In this document: positions 26,484 to 36,459 of the stretch, piece after piece | Layout of the letters: the number at the start of each line of letters is the position of its first letter | Numbering within the stretch: position 1 is the stretch's first letter | Assembly: GCF_000317025.1 (NCBI RefSeq) | Contig: NC_019689.1 | Coordinates: 633,501 to 697,500, forward strand | DNA length: 64,000 nucleotides | Source: Pleurocapsa sp. PCC 7327 | GTDB taxonomy: Bacteria; Cyanobacteriota; Cyanobacteriia; Cyanobacteriales; Microcystaceae | Direction of reading: 5' to 3' | Program-made: the position numbers and the translations under genes | The notes under the pieces: model-generated | Told to the model about the DNA's origin: nothing | What the model saw: the letters and a program-made list of their open reading frames with translations, nothing else | Databases searched by the model: none

Positions 26484-27746
26484 TTAGTCTCGGATTAAAT
26501 ACTTTTTTTTTGCAAGTAATGCAGTTCCGTAAGCCGCTTCTGCATAGTCTGAGGAGACAACCGGAACTTGTAAATAACGTTTGCGAATCTTTTCCCAAGT
26601 CGGATTTTTTGCCCCTCCTCCCGCCGTGTAGACGTAACGAAGCGGAGTTGCCCCTAGTTCTTGCAACCGTCGATATCCTAGCGCTTCGATTCTTGCCATG
26701 CTTTCCAATAAGCCGTGTAAAAATTGCACGGGATCTTCGGGACGAGGTTCCAGTTTTGGCGGCAATTGGGGATCGTTAATCGGAAAGCGATCGCCCGGTT
26801 TAAGCAGGGGATAATAATCTAAATGACTTGCTTGAGTGGCATCGATTTGGCGACTGAATCTTTCTAACTCTTCATTGCTAAAAAAGTATCGCAAGACTAC
26901 CCCACCCGTATTAGATGCGCCTCCAGTTAGCCATAAATCTCCGAATCGATGGCTATAGATTCCATATTGAGAATTTTCTACGCGAGTATGACTTAATAAT
27001 TTCAATACCAAAGTCGAACCGAGTGAAGTGACTGCCTCGCCCGGATTTGTCGCGCCACTGGCAAGAAATGCGGCAATACTATCAGTTGTCCCAGCACAAA
27101 CGAGACAATCTTTTCGTAAATTAAAACGATAGGCAATTTCTTTTTTGACTGTATCTATAGGCGTTCCTGGGGACAACACTTGCGGCAATAAATCTCGGAT
27201 GAACCATTTTTCCAACCAGTTAGGATAACATAAATTTTCCACGTCATAACCGAGTTTTAAAGCATTGTGATAATCGCTAATGCCTAATTTTCCATGCAAC
27301 AAAAATGCTAGCCAGTCTGCTTGATGTAAAAAGTAGGAAGATTGAGAGTAAATTGGTTGTCGATACCACCAAAAAAGTTTTGCCAAACTAGAGGTAGCAC
27401 TTAAAACTAGATGATTGGGAGGGGCAATGGCTGCTAAATTTTCTAGGACAGTCATTCCTCGCCCATCGTTATATAAAATAGGATCGTTAATGGGATTTCC
27501 TTGCTTGTCGCAGAGTAGTACTGTAGAGGACGTTCCATCGATCGCGATCGCTCTAATTTCTTGTCTAATCTGGAGAGGAATTTGCTCGATTAAAGCAAAT
27601 AAAGTCTGCTGCCAATAAGTTGTTAAATTATTTGAGGACGATTTTTTAAAAGTTTCTTGAATTTCTGAGCAAATATTTTCTTGCGAATCGATGACAATTG
27701 CTCTTGCGCCAGAGGTACCGAAATCAATTCCTAAGTAAAAGTTCAT
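26484..27746 (-). CDS. FGGY-family carbohydrate kinase (xylulose/ribulose kinase-like)
   Basis: A 420-residue sugar kinase of the actin-like ATPase fold. The phosphate motif DFGTSGARAIVID is at 7-19, the DGTSST segment near 69 supplies residues around the sugar, and GGGAKNPTWEKIRKR near 375 is the C-terminal adenosine motif. It is shorter than the 480-500 residues of bacterial XylB, like the cyanobacterial/plant D-ribulose or xylulose kinase subgroup. The substrate cannot be read from sequence alone. It is monocistronic, downstream of a short spacer with repeats. Confidence 0.85.
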   Translation of the reverse strand: MNFYLGIDFGTSGARAIVIDSQENICSEIQETFKKSSSNNLTTYWQQTLFALIEQIPLQIRQEIRAIAIDGTSSTVLLCDKQGNPINDPILYNDGRGMTVLENLAAIAPPNHLVLSATSSLAKLFWWYRQPIYSQSSYFLHQADWLAFLLHGKLGISDYHNALKLGYDVENLCYPNWLEKWFIRDLLPQVLSPGTPIDTVKKEIAYRFNLRKDCLVCAGTTDSIAAFLASGATNPGEAVTSLGSTLVLKLLSHTRVENSQYGIYSHRFGDLWLTGGASNTGGVVLRYFFSNEELERFSRQIDATQASHLDYYPLLKPGDRFPINDPQLPPKLEPRPEDPVQFLHGLLESMARIEALGYRRLQELGATPLRYVYTAGGGAKNPTWEKIRKRYLQVPVVSSDYAEAAYGTALLAKKKYLIRD

Positions 27747-27762
27747 ATTACGATCGATAAGT

Positions 27763-27860
27763 TTGTTTAAATCTCACGCAGAGGAGGCAGCGCGTTGCGG
27801 GGGTTTCCCCCATTGTAGTGACTGCCGTCGCGCTTCAGGCGCAGAGGCAGAGGAAAACGC
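27763..27860. repeat. Spacer repeat with GGGGGTTTCCCCC palindrome
   Basis: A repeat of cyanobacterial REP type (GCGTTGCGGGGGTTTCCCCC and TGACTGCCGTCGCGCTTC) fills the gap between the sugar kinase and the Nudix gene. Confidence 0.5.
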
Positions 27861-27865
27861 TGAGA

Positions 27866-28300
27866 TTAGTTTGAAATTTGAGGGCGAATTTTGTAGTGAC
27901 GGTAATGCCAATAATCTCGAAGGATTTTGTCATGATCGAAACAGAGATTTTCTGGCAGATTCCAAAGATCGAAAATGCCAATATTTTTAGCATCATCCGC
28001 TGCTTTGGGGTTGCCTTTAGCTGTAGCGATAAAAACGACGCTTAAAGTGTGTTGGCGCGGATCTCGATTAGGATCGGAATAGACTTGAAATTGTTCGATG
28101 AGTTCGACCTCTAAACTGACTTCTTCTTTTGCTTCTCGTCGTGCTGCTGTTTCTGCTGATTCTCCATAGTCCACGAATCCACCAGGAATTGCCCAGCCAT
28201 AGGGAGGATTTTGACGTTCGATTAAAACAATCGGTCGATGAGGGCGATCGATTAGTTCGATAATAATATCAACTGTTGGTGCAGGATTGCGAAATGTCAT
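27866..28300 (-). CDS. Nudix hydrolase
   Basis: A 144-residue pyrophosphohydrolase. The Nudix box [20 protein letters not shown], continuing EV, is complete with the catalytic Glu pair in REAKEEV. The start is ATG 28300; an upstream TTG would add eight residues. The substrate is unpredicted, but the ADP-ribose/NAD-type group is plausible from the [28 protein letters not shown] layout (quoted in parts). It is transcribed divergently from gpsA. Confidence 0.85.
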   Translation of the reverse strand: MTFRNPAPTVDIIIELIDRPHRPIVLIERQNPPYGWAIPGGFVDYGESAETAARREAKEEVSLEVELIEQFQVYSDPNRDPRQHTLSVVFIATAKGNPKAADDAKNIGIFDLWNLPENLCFDHDKILRDYWHYRHYKIRPQISN

Positions 28301-28395
28301 CTGAATTTTGAAGTCTAAATGCAAATTTTTAATAACATTTTTTAACTATATCATCGTTTTAAAATAAATAAATAACAACCAATAACTAATAACTA

Positions 28396-29340
28396 ATGAC
28401 CGATAACAAACAAAAAAAATTAACAATTATAGGGTCGGGTGTTTGGGGTTCGGCTTTAGCAACTTTAGCCAAGCGAAATCAGCATTTAGTTCGTTTATGG
28501 TCGCGTCATAGTGCAGAAAGTTTGGAAGCAGTTATCGCTGATGCCGATATTATTTTATCAGCCGTTTCTATCAAGGGAGTTAGACCTACAATTGAAAAAC
28601 TACAAGCTTTAACTTTACCCGAAAAAGTGGTTTTAGTAACAGCGACTAAAGGGTTAGATCCGCTTACAACTCGCACGCCTTCTCAAATTTGGCAAGAAGC
28701 TTTTCCAAGTTATTCTATTGTTGTCCTATCGGGACCAAATCTCTCTAAAGAAATTCAGCAAGGTTTACCTGCCGCAACAGTTGTTGCTAGTAATAATATA
28801 TCGGCAGCCGAGATCGTACAATCGGTATTTACATCGGAAAATTTTCGAGTATATGTTAATAGCGATCCGCTAGGAACAGAATTAGGTGGTACGTTAAAAA
28901 ATGTGATGGCGATCGCGGCTGGTGTTTGCGATGGCTTACAATTGGGAACGAATGCAAAGGCAGGATTAATAACGCGCGCATTACCAGAGATGATTCGCGT
29001 GGGAATTTATTTAGGTGCTCAAGCTTCAACCTTTTTTGGATTATCTGGTTTGGGAGATTTAATAGCAACTTGTAACAGTCCTCTTTCAAGAAATTATCAA
29101 GTTGGTTACGGACTCTCTCAAGGGAAATCTTTAGAAAAAATTCTAGAAAACTTGAAAGGAACTGCCGAAGGAATTAATACGACTGAAGTTTTGATAAGAA
29201 TTGCCCAAACTAAAGAAATTTATGTTCCTATTTCCCATCAAATTTATCGACTTCTCAAAGGAGAGATAACTCCTCAAGAAGCTGTTAAAGCTCTTATGGA
29301 ACGCGAACCAAGATCGGAATTTCATGGCTTAGAAATATAA
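28396..29340 (+). CDS. gpsA: Glycerol-3-phosphate dehydrogenase (NAD(P)+)
   Basis: A 314-residue enzyme reducing dihydroxyacetone phosphate to glycerol-3-phosphate for membrane lipid synthesis. The N-terminal GSGVWGSALATLA binds NAD(P), LSGPNLSKEI is the family motif around 117-126, the catalytic Lys lies in GTLKNVMAIAAG (about 167-179), and the substrate Arg lies in SRNYQVG. It is full length and begins with ATG 28396. A 9-base inverted repeat follows at 29349. The spacer to the next gene is 87 bases. Confidence 0.93.
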   Translation: MTDNKQKKLTIIGSGVWGSALATLAKRNQHLVRLWSRHSAESLEAVIADADIILSAVSIKGVRPTIEKLQALTLPEKVVLVTATKGLDPLTTRTPSQIWQEAFPSYSIVVLSGPNLSKEIQQGLPAATVVASNNISAAEIVQSVFTSENFRVYVNSDPLGTELGGTLKNVMAIAAGVCDGLQLGTNAKAGLITRALPEMIRVGIYLGAQASTFFGLSGLGDLIATCNSPLSRNYQVGYGLSQGKSLEKILENLKGTAEGINTTEVLIRIAQTKEIYVPISHQIYRLLKGEITPQEAVKALMEREPRSEFHGLEI

Positions 29341-29348
29341 TAAAAAAA

Positions 29349-29371
29349 TGTAACAAAAATTATTTGTTACA
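29349..29371 (-). terminator. Inverted repeat, terminator-like on the minus strand
   Basis: TGTAACAAA and TTTGTTACA make a perfect 9-base stem with a 5-base loop. On the minus strand it is followed by TTTTTTTA. On the plus strand no T run follows. It could block antisense transcription into gpsA. Confidence 0.4.
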
Positions 29372-29427
29372 ATTCTCAATCCGAAAATTGCTGATAACAT
29401 TGTATAAATAGAGCGAACAACTCAATC

Positions 29428-29985
29428 GTGACTGAGATTAAGGCTATCAAAATGGATAACTACGACAGTCGCAAAGTAGCTATTCAAGTTGTGGGTTTAC
29501 CCAATCAAACTCTTAAGCGAAGAACTAACTATACCGTTATAGTTCCCTACTATCGCTTTCGTCAGACAATTCAACAAATTTGCCGCACTGGAGGGAGAAT
29601 TGTTAATATAACCGTGCATTCTTCGTCTCTGATTACTACAAAAACAGCAGAAATATTGCCAGAGACTGAAACAGGATTCCCTCAAACGTTAACTTATGCT
29701 GAAATTAGTGAATCAGAATCGATCGCAACGTCTAAACCTCAAAAAGAAACCATCGCACCTAAAGGCAGTCAGGCAGAAATAGCCCCTGCACCTGTAGAGT
29801 CAGCGACGACGCGATCGCAAATAACAACTTCTAAAATTGTACGATCGTCAAGAAAAACTACTCAAGCTCGCAGAAAAAAATCTCAAATCGATTCCGCCAA
29901 ACATTTAAAAAAGACGATGAGAAACGCCGCAAAAATTCGAGGCAAAAAGGAGCGCAAGAAATCGAAACCTTACTTGTTTAATTAA
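29428..29985 (+). CDS. CpcD-type phycobilisome linker-domain protein with basic tail
   Basis: A 185-residue protein. Residues about 14-70 read like the CpcD/ApcC small-linker domain: VVGLPNQ, TNYTVIVPYYRF and IQQICRTGGRIVNI match its VPY and GG.IV pattern. The remainder is Ser/Thr/Glu-rich, then very Lys/Arg-rich (KTTQARRKK, GKKERKK), which is unusual for a linker. No phycobiliprotein gene is nearby. GTG 29428 or ATG 29452 could be the start. The coiled-coil gene follows 52 bases later, probably cotranscribed. It may bind phycobilisomes or nucleic acid; uncertain. Confidence 0.65.
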   Translation: MTEIKAIKMDNYDSRKVAIQVVGLPNQTLKRRTNYTVIVPYYRFRQTIQQICRTGGRIVNITVHSSSLITTKTAEILPETETGFPQTLTYAEISESESIATSKPQKETIAPKGSQAEIAPAPVESATTRSQITTSKIVRSSRKTTQARRKKSQIDSAKHLKKTMRNAAKIRGKKERKKSKPYLFN

Positions 29986-30037
29986 TTAACCAAAAGAAAT
30001 AGGCTAATAATTGACATGTGTTTTGAGGAGAATCTCA

Positions 30038-30820
30038 ATGGCAAAAAGAAGACGTAAAATTTCCCCACAATCTGTAGAAAGAAAAGAGAATTTAGTTGTA
30101 GAAAAAGAAGAAAACAATGCGATCGCTGTAGAATCTTTCCCAGAAAATATTGAAGAGGCTAATCCAGCACTCTCTTTAGAAGACCACAATTCTCTGCAAA
30201 ATAAATTGAAAAAGAAAGAAATCAAAATTACAGAATTAAAAGAAAAAATAGAATTGCTCCAAGAACAAACTGAAAAGCAAGCCAAAGACATAGATAAAAA
30301 AGACAAACAACTTCAAGAAATACAAGAGAAATTAGTAAAGCAAAAAGCAAAAATAGAAGAACAAGAAGAAGATTATCAAGCTCTGCGCAAAAAAGCTAAC
30401 AAAAAAGAAGAACGAATAGCAGAATTACAAGACAAGCTTGCCGAGCAAACTAAGAGGAATCAAGCTCTCCAAAATAATATTTATGAGTTAGAGCAAAATT
30501 GGAAAAATTTTCAATCTCAAACAAGCGAGCAACTAAAAATCACTCACGCTCTCCAACAGCAATTAGATACTAAAGAAAAACAATTAAAAGAACTGCGCGT
30601 TTGTTTGGCACAAAAACAAAGTCAAATTAACGAGCAAATTCAAAAATTTTACGACCGAGAGCGACAAATCGCAGAAAAAGAAAGAAATCATTTCCACCTA
30701 GAGCAAGATTATCAAGAGCAAATTGCCGCTTTACAAAAACAAATTGTTCGGCAAACTAGCGTAGCGGCTATTGGAGAGGCGCATTTAAATAAATGGCGCA
30801 AACATCATTTTTCTAGCTAA
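30038..30820 (+). CDS. Long coiled-coil hypothetical protein
   Basis: A 260-residue hydrophilic protein beginning MAKRRRKI. The region from about 50 to 240 is a nearly continuous Glu/Lys/Gln coiled coil with heptad spacing (LKEKIELLQEQTEKQ, LQDKLAEQTKRN). No membrane segment. ATG 30038 has GAGGAG upstream, so it is preferred over the earlier TTG. It lies 52 bases after the CpcD-domain gene. The pair's shared basic/coiled-coil character suggests a structural or nucleoid-like role, but no function is recognised. Confidence 0.65.
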   Translation: MAKRRRKISPQSVERKENLVVEKEENNAIAVESFPENIEEANPALSLEDHNSLQNKLKKKEIKITELKEKIELLQEQTEKQAKDIDKKDKQLQEIQEKLVKQKAKIEEQEEDYQALRKKANKKEERIAELQDKLAEQTKRNQALQNNIYELEQNWKNFQSQTSEQLKITHALQQQLDTKEKQLKELRVCLAQKQSQINEQIQKFYDRERQIAEKERNHFHLEQDYQEQIAALQKQIVRQTSVAAIGEAHLNKWRKHHFSS

Positions 30821-30964
30821 GTTGAATTGTTTGAGTCATATAAGGCTCGCTTTGCTCTGTTTTAATAGGCAAACAAAATTTCTCGGCGATCGCGAATTAG
30901 TATGCAATAAATTGTGCTTCAGGATTAGAATGAGTCTGAGCTAACCTTCTTTGCAACCGAGACA

Positions 30965-32707
30965 ATGTCGCTCGACATTCAAACACTGCCTTCAGATGTC
31001 ATCAATCTGATTGCTGCTGGAGAAGTAATCGATTCTTTTGCAGCCGTCGTCAGGGAATTGGTAGAAAATTCCCTCGATGCAGGAGCAACTAGAATCGTTA
31101 TTTCGCTCTATCCCAACCTGTGGCGCGTACAGGTAGCCGATAATGGCACAGGAATGTCTTTGCTTGATTTACGGCTCTGTGCGAAGGCACATACAACCAG
31201 CAAAATTCGCAGTACGGACGATTTGCGGAAAATTACGACTTTAGGATTTCGAGGAGAAGCTCTACACAGTTTAGCCCAAGTCGCCGATTTAGAGATTGCT
31301 AGTCGCTGGGCTTCAGATCCAGATGCGCCCGGATGGCAAGTTGTCTACAATCGACAAGGAGAACCGGACAAAATAGAAACGATCGCGATCGCGCCCGGTA
31401 CGATTGTTACGGTTGCCAATCTATTTGGAAGTTTGCCAGTTCGCCGTCAAGGATTGCCTCCCCTGGCGCAACAACTCAAAGCCTTACAGGGATTGATTCA
31501 GCAAATAGCACTTTGCAACCCCAGCATTACTTGGCAAGTGCGACAAGACGAAAAACCTTGGTTTAACATTAGTCCCGGCAAGAGCGCCCAACAGATTCTA
31601 CCACAAATTCTCAAGCCAATTAAGATAGGCGATTTGCATAGCTTGAATTTAGAAGTAGAAGCCCCTCGCAACTCCCAATCCAAAATCGAATTAGTCTTAG
31701 GATTGCCCGATCGCTGTCATCGTAGAAAGCCCGATTGGGTTAAAGTAGCAGTCAACGGACGAATGGTGCGATCGCCCGAACTAGAACAGACTATCCTAAG
31801 CGCCTTTAGTCGAACCTTACCGCGCGATCGCTTTCCCGTCTGCTTCGCTCACCTAACAGTTTGCCCCAGCCAAATCGACTGGAATCGCCACCCGGCAAAA
31901 GCAGAAATTTACTTGCATTCGATGGAATTCTGGCAAGAACGAGTGATTAGCGCGATCAAACGAGCAATGCAACTAAGTTCCGCCAATCTTCCTGCGACAG
32001 TTCATAATCAACGGATCGGTCAACTGATTAAAGCGGCTGAAGCCAAAACTAACTACCAAATTGATTCGCCATCCAAAATCTTAGCAACGCAGCCGCCGCC
32101 AGGGACTGAAAACAAACCCCAACCAAATGGCAACCCAAATCTAAAACTCAAACATCAAATTAGTTTGATGGAATTGCGAGCCGTCGCTCAGGTTAATAAA
32201 ACTTATATCGTTGCCGAACACTCCAGCGGGGTATGGATAGTCGAACAGCATATTGCCCACGAACGGATTTTGTACGAACAACTGCAAGACGACTGGAAGC
32301 TGGTGCCTTTACAAACCCCCATCGTTCTGAGTCAGTTAACCTCGGCACAAGTAGAACAACTCCAACGACTAGGATTACAGGTAGAACCTTTTGGCGAGCA
32401 ACTATGGGCAGTTCGCAACGCCCCAGAAATGCTAAGCAAACGCGACGATTGTGCGGATGCGCTTTTAGAATTGAGTTTGGGAGGAGACTTGCAAGCGGCA
32501 CAAGTAGCTACTGCCTGTCGCAGTGCCATTCGCAATGGCATGCCCCTGAGTTTATCCGAGATGCAAACATTGTTAGATCGCTGGAAAAGTACCCGCAATC
32601 CGCGCACTTGTCCCCACGGACGACCGATTTATTTATCTTTAGAAGAAGCTTCTCTAGCTCGTTTCTTTCGTCGTCATTGGGTGATTGGAAAAAGCCATGG
32701 AATTTGA
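30965..32707 (+). CDS. mutL: DNA mismatch repair protein MutL
   Basis: A 580-residue GHKL ATPase. Motif I IAAGEVIDSFAAVVREL is followed by VENSLDAG; motif II is DNGTGM (near 60), motif III is HTTSKI with LGFRGEAL. The C-terminal half carries the endonuclease-type segment EQHIAHERILYE (canonical DQHAAHER..E) and the late CPHGRPIYL, so it may nick DNA itself as cyanobacterial MutL is thought to do. It matches MutS recognition as the matchmaker. It is preceded by its own 144-base spacer and is not clustered with mutS. Confidence 0.95.
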   Translation: MSLDIQTLPSDVINLIAAGEVIDSFAAVVRELVENSLDAGATRIVISLYPNLWRVQVADNGTGMSLLDLRLCAKAHTTSKIRSTDDLRKITTLGFRGEALHSLAQVADLEIASRWASDPDAPGWQVVYNRQGEPDKIETIAIAPGTIVTVANLFGSLPVRRQGLPPLAQQLKALQGLIQQIALCNPSITWQVRQDEKPWFNISPGKSAQQILPQILKPIKIGDLHSLNLEVEAPRNSQSKIELVLGLPDRCHRRKPDWVKVAVNGRMVRSPELEQTILSAFSRTLPRDRFPVCFAHLTVCPSQIDWNRHPAKAEIYLHSMEFWQERVISAIKRAMQLSSANLPATVHNQRIGQLIKAAEAKTNYQIDSPSKILATQPPPGTENKPQPNGNPNLKLKHQISLMELRAVAQVNKTYIVAEHSSGVWIVEQHIAHERILYEQLQDDWKLVPLQTPIVLSQLTSAQVEQLQRLGLQVEPFGEQLWAVRNAPEMLSKRDDCADALLELSLGGDLQAAQVATACRSAIRNGMPLSLSEMQTLLDRWKSTRNPRTCPHGRPIYLSLEEASLARFFRRHWVIGKSHGI

Positions 32708-32939
32708 GCCAAACCGATCCCTACACTGGGATATTGTACCGTCTTTGAAAGCTCGGTTAAGGATCTATTGATTTACGGGATGGGTAGCTCACGAGTTAAA
32801 CTCATACTAGAGGTCTACTTGTATAACCTTTATCGGAAACAAAAAATAAAGCAGGCGATCGCTCCGCTTCCCTAAGCTGCCTCTAGAGAGTGCCTGCTTG
32901 TTTCTCTGGTAGCCGTAATCGCAAAAGCAAAAACGCTTG
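32708..32939. other. Spacer between mutL and the histidine kinase gene
   Basis: The inverted repeat AAGCAGGC (32850-32857) and GCCTGCTT (32893-32900), followed by GTTTCTCT, looks like a terminator whose loop has been enlarged by a repeat (CGATCGCTCCGCTTCCCTAA). No gene. Confidence 0.4.
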
Positions 32940-34985
32940 ATGAGCATCCAAAAGTCTGTACTAGCAGAACTGCTGCAAGTCCTTCCTAATTGGCGACCCC
33001 AGATGTACTTTAAAGCATCTCTAACCGCGCTTTCTCACGCGATGGAAGATCGGGTACTGGTGGGAGAAGATCGACCTTTAGCGATCGCAAGCTTTCAACG
33101 AGAGCGTTTTTATCGCCAAGAAGCCCATCGATATCGACGCATTGCCCAGAAGACCGACCAAGTATACGTTCTTTGCGCCCCAGAAACCGACTTTAAGAAC
33201 AGTTCTGGACTCTATGAAACCATCGCCTTTGAACCAACCGACAGCTTAGCTCGGGAATGGCATTTAGTCGTCATTGGAGAACAGTATTCTAGCTGTTTGA
33301 TCTGTCGCGAGAGAACGACAACCATAGATGGAGAAAATCGGGGTTCTGCGATGGACAACAGCCGCCGTTTTGAGGGCATTTGGACTTTCGATCGCCAAGT
33401 CAGTCAAGAAGCCGCAGCGATTTTGTTAGATCGCATTTTAGCCTACCGACCCGAACTGGCAAAAAAAATCGAGCGAGCGCGACATCTCTATTTACACTCA
33501 GGAGTCAGGAGCCAAGATGCAGAATGGAGCTTTCAAGCCGACCCATTCGTTCAGAGATTGGTCACCTATTTACAAGCCGGCCAGTATAAGTTAATCAAAG
33601 CCAACCGCTCGCTCGCCTCCAAAGAACATAAAGAACGGCTGATTAACTCGGTCACGGCAGCGATTCGGCGTTCCCTAGACCCGCAACAGATTCTGCAAGT
33701 GGCTGTTCAAAAATTAGGGGAAGGACTTGGAGTATGTAGATGCATTATCTATCGCTGCGACGAATCCGATGCCACTGCCAAGATAGAACACGAATTTTTG
33801 AACGCAGGCATTACCTCTATCAAGGGACAAGCTTGGCCCCTCAAAAACAATCCCCTATTTGAGGAAGTTTTGGAATTGCGCGAATCGATTAGCATTGATG
33901 ATGCTTTCCACGACCCTCGTATCGTCGAGCGAGCTAGCCCCAATGCTCCCGATGCTTCTTTACAGAAAATTGTGAAAAATTGCTCGATTTTTTCCTGGTT
34001 GTTGGTTCCCATTCTCTACCAAGGTAGATTGCTGGGAATGGTCGAGTTACACCACTGCGGTCCGACTCCCTCGGCTTGGAAGAGCGAAGATATTGCCCTG
34101 GTAGACGCGATCGCAACTCAAGTCGGCGTTGCCCTCATTCAAGCCGAAGCCTATGCCAACTTGCAAGATCTCAACGAGCAGCTAGAAGCCCTCGATCGCA
34201 CTCGTTCTAATCTAGTCGCCATTACCGGACACGAACTGCGCACACCGCTATCGACCATTCAAGTGTGTCTAGAAAGTCTTGCCAGCGAGCCGGATATGTC
34301 TCCAGAACTGCGCCAAGTCATGCTCAATACGGCTCTAGCAGATGCGGAACGCATGCGCAAACTCATCCAAGACTTTCTTACCCTCTCCCAGCTTGAAAGC
34401 GGTCGTGTCAAGTGGCATCCAGAACCGCTATCTCTCAATGAATGCGTCGAGTTAGCCCTCAGCCATCTCCACGCTCGTAACGCCAAGAACGATCTCCCGA
34501 AGATTAGTAATCTCGTGCCCCAAAACCTACCGTTAGTAGAAGCCGATGGGGAATGGTTGGTAGAGGTCTTGACAAAATTACTCGATAATGCATGTAAGTT
34601 CACCAGTCCTGACGGTCAAGTAACTGTAGAAGTCAGTCGCCATAGTCCTCAAAGTCTAGAAGTTACCATCGCGGATACGGGTCGCGGCATCGAACCCAAT
34701 CGCTTAAAAACTGTATTTGACCGCTTTTATCAAGAAGAAGGTGCTTTGCGACGCAGCGTCGGGGGAACGGGATTGGGATTAGCTATTTGCCGCCAAATCG
34801 TCAACGGTTGGGGCGGAGAAATCTGGGCAGAATCAGAAGGAAAAAACCACGGCAGTCAATTTCACTTCACCGTCCCTATCGTCAGCGAATCTTCTTCGAG
34901 TAAAAAATCGCAAGACGTTAACTCCCAATCCTTACCATCTCAAAAGCAACAGAGATCCTCTAGAAAGAGGAGTAGAGGAAAATGA
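32940..34985 (+). CDS. DICT-GAF sensor histidine kinase
   Basis: A 681-residue cytosolic two-component kinase. Residues about 1-170 have a DICT sensory domain, often found next to GAF. A GAF domain follows (about 235-400). The HisKA H-box HELRTPLSTIQ is near 430, followed by N-box LLDNACKF, G1 DTGRGI, F-box and G2 GGTGLGLAI near 620. No membrane segment, so a soluble sensor, perhaps of small molecules or light through GAF (the conserved chromophore Cys is not evident). No response regulator gene is directly beside it. ATG 32940 is preferred. Confidence 0.88.
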   Translation: MSIQKSVLAELLQVLPNWRPQMYFKASLTALSHAMEDRVLVGEDRPLAIASFQRERFYRQEAHRYRRIAQKTDQVYVLCAPETDFKNSSGLYETIAFEPTDSLAREWHLVVIGEQYSSCLICRERTTTIDGENRGSAMDNSRRFEGIWTFDRQVSQEAAAILLDRILAYRPELAKKIERARHLYLHSGVRSQDAEWSFQADPFVQRLVTYLQAGQYKLIKANRSLASKEHKERLINSVTAAIRRSLDPQQILQVAVQKLGEGLGVCRCIIYRCDESDATAKIEHEFLNAGITSIKGQAWPLKNNPLFEEVLELRESISIDDAFHDPRIVERASPNAPDASLQKIVKNCSIFSWLLVPILYQGRLLGMVELHHCGPTPSAWKSEDIALVDAIATQVGVALIQAEAYANLQDLNEQLEALDRTRSNLVAITGHELRTPLSTIQVCLESLASEPDMSPELRQVMLNTALADAERMRKLIQDFLTLSQLESGRVKWHPEPLSLNECVELALSHLHARNAKNDLPKISNLVPQNLPLVEADGEWLVEVLTKLLDNACKFTSPDGQVTVEVSRHSPQSLEVTIADTGRGIEPNRLKTVFDRFYQEEGALRRSVGGTGLGLAICRQIVNGWGGEIWAESEGKNHGSQFHFTVPIVSESSSSKKSQDVNSQSLPSQKQQRSSRKRSRGK

Positions 34986-35110
34986 AGAAGAGTTCTCACG
35001 AAGGGGGACAATCTGCGATCGCTCGCGAGGTTTTCTAAAACTCCCATCCCAAAAGCTTTAAGATTAAAGAAAATTTTAAAATTTAGCGCGATCGCTCGCT
35101 TCGATTCACG

Positions 35111-35428
35111 ATGACGGGACAAGAACTTCAACAACTTTTGCTCGCTAAGTGGGGGCATTCCTACGATGTTCGGCTACGACGGATTAAGGGCAGAATTTTT
35201 GTCCAAGTTATGTGGAAATATCTCGAACAGGTATCTTTCCCCATGTCAGAGCAAGAATATCTCGAACATCTCAATGCTATAACGAGTTACCTTGAAGCTT
35301 GGGGAGGAGTCGAGCAGGTCAAAACTTATATCTACAGAACCCGCGAACGTCCCCGACTCGGTAAACCAGTGAGCATTCCTATTGATTTGGGCGATCGCGC
35401 TTCAGAATGGATTCTAGATGAAACTTAA
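35111..35428 (+). CDS. DUF3067 family protein
   Basis: A 105-residue protein that matches the DUF3067 family of cyanobacteria and chloroplasts (LLLAKWGHSYDVRL, ILVQVMWKYLEQ-like segment, then RERPRLGKPVSIPIDLG). Soluble with no signal. It converges on tatC with only 11 bases between the stops, and a terminator is not evident. The role is uncharacterised here. Confidence 0.8.
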   Translation: MTGQELQQLLLAKWGHSYDVRLRRIKGRIFVQVMWKYLEQVSFPMSEQEYLEHLNAITSYLEAWGGVEQVKTYIYRTRERPRLGKPVSIPIDLGDRASEWILDET

Positions 35429-35439
35429 AATTTCTCCGC

Positions 35440-36204
35440 TCAGCGTCCGCTTAACTTAACCATCCCAACCCCGCCAAAATACAGCCCCAGAACTGCACCC
35501 GCCAGAAGAGATTGAGTCAGGGGGTCAGTAGAAGGAGTTAGCACCGCACCTAAAACGACTGCCCCTAGAACGACATAACGCCAGCCAGACAGCATTTGCT
35601 TGGAAGAAACAATGCCCAAATATCCCAATATTAACTGGATTACTGGAATTTGAAAGGCTAGTCCAGTGCTGAACATTAACAGCAAGACAAATTCAAAATA
35701 GCGATCGATCGACCATAATTGTTCGACGACATCAGCACCGTAGCTAATAAAAAACTTTAGTGCAGCAGGGATAAGAGCTAAGTAAGCAAAGGCAAGTCCC
35801 ACAAAAAATAAGACGCTCGATCCCAATACAATGGGTCCGAGAAGGCGGCGTTCGCGCCGGGTCAATCCTGGCAAAACAAACTGAATAATTTGGTAGAGGA
35901 TAAATGGACTGGCAACTAATATGCCGCTGTATCCAGCAACTTTGAGAGAGACAAAAAAGAATTCTCCAGGGGCGAGTTGTAAAAACTTGACATCTCCCGC
36001 CGGAACTTCCAACAGTTGAACCAATGGCTTGACGAAGATAAAACAGCCAGTTACCCCGATCGCTACAGCAATTAAAGCATAAAAAATTCGCTGGCGTAAT
36101 TCTTCGAGATGGTCGAATAACGACATCTCTACCTCATCGGGAATCTCGTCGAGATGTTCGTCAGTCTTGTTTTTAGGTGGGGTTTTCAGTTCTGTAGAAG
36201 CCAT
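35440..36204 (-). CDS. tatC: Sec-independent translocase TatC
   Basis: A 254-residue membrane protein with six helices. The cytosolic start [14 protein letters not shown] (FxxHLxELRxR core) is the signal-peptide binding site, and the conserved Glu of the first extracytoplasmic/cytosolic region is in [15 protein letters not shown]. It forms the receptor for twin-arginine proteins such as the xylanase at 17145. ATG 36204 is preferred to the upstream TTG 36225. tatA/tatB are not in this window. Confidence 0.93.
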   Translation of the reverse strand: MASTELKTPPKNKTDEHLDEIPDEVEMSLFDHLEELRQRIFYALIAVAIGVTGCFIFVKPLVQLLEVPAGDVKFLQLAPGEFFFVSLKVAGYSGILVASPFILYQIIQFVLPGLTRRERRLLGPIVLGSSVLFFVGLAFAYLALIPAALKFFISYGADVVEQLWSIDRYFEFVLLLMFSTGLAFQIPVIQLILGYLGIVSSKQMLSGWRYVVLGAVVLGAVLTPSTDPLTQSLLAGAVLGLYFGGVGMVKLSGR

Positions 36205-36402
36205 GTTCGCTCTAATCCAGTCCAAGGGCTGTTAACCATTTTATCGATAGTTGGGTTTAGGAAGTAGCCATCGCTTCTCGATTGCTTGCTTTTGTCAACC
36301 TTGGATAACGCGATCGAGTCATTGAATCTTAGAATTTAAATTTTTATTCCCTAAGACTGATGTTTGCAACTGCGATCGCTTTTTCTTAAGTAACAAAATG
36401 TG

Positions 36403-36408
36403 TATAAT
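36403..36408 (+). promoter_or_regulatory. Candidate -10 box
   Basis: TATAAT about 50 bases before the next start. The -35 (TTTTTC) is weak. Weak support. Confidence 0.3.
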
Positions 36409-36459
36409 TGTAACAATAGTGAAGAAAATATAAAATTGTCTATCGAGCTATTAGCCTAA

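Noticed and set aside
32233-32748. A 171-codon open frame overlapping the end of mutL
   Set aside because: The mutL C-terminal motifs are in the other frame and the alternative product has no recognisable domain.
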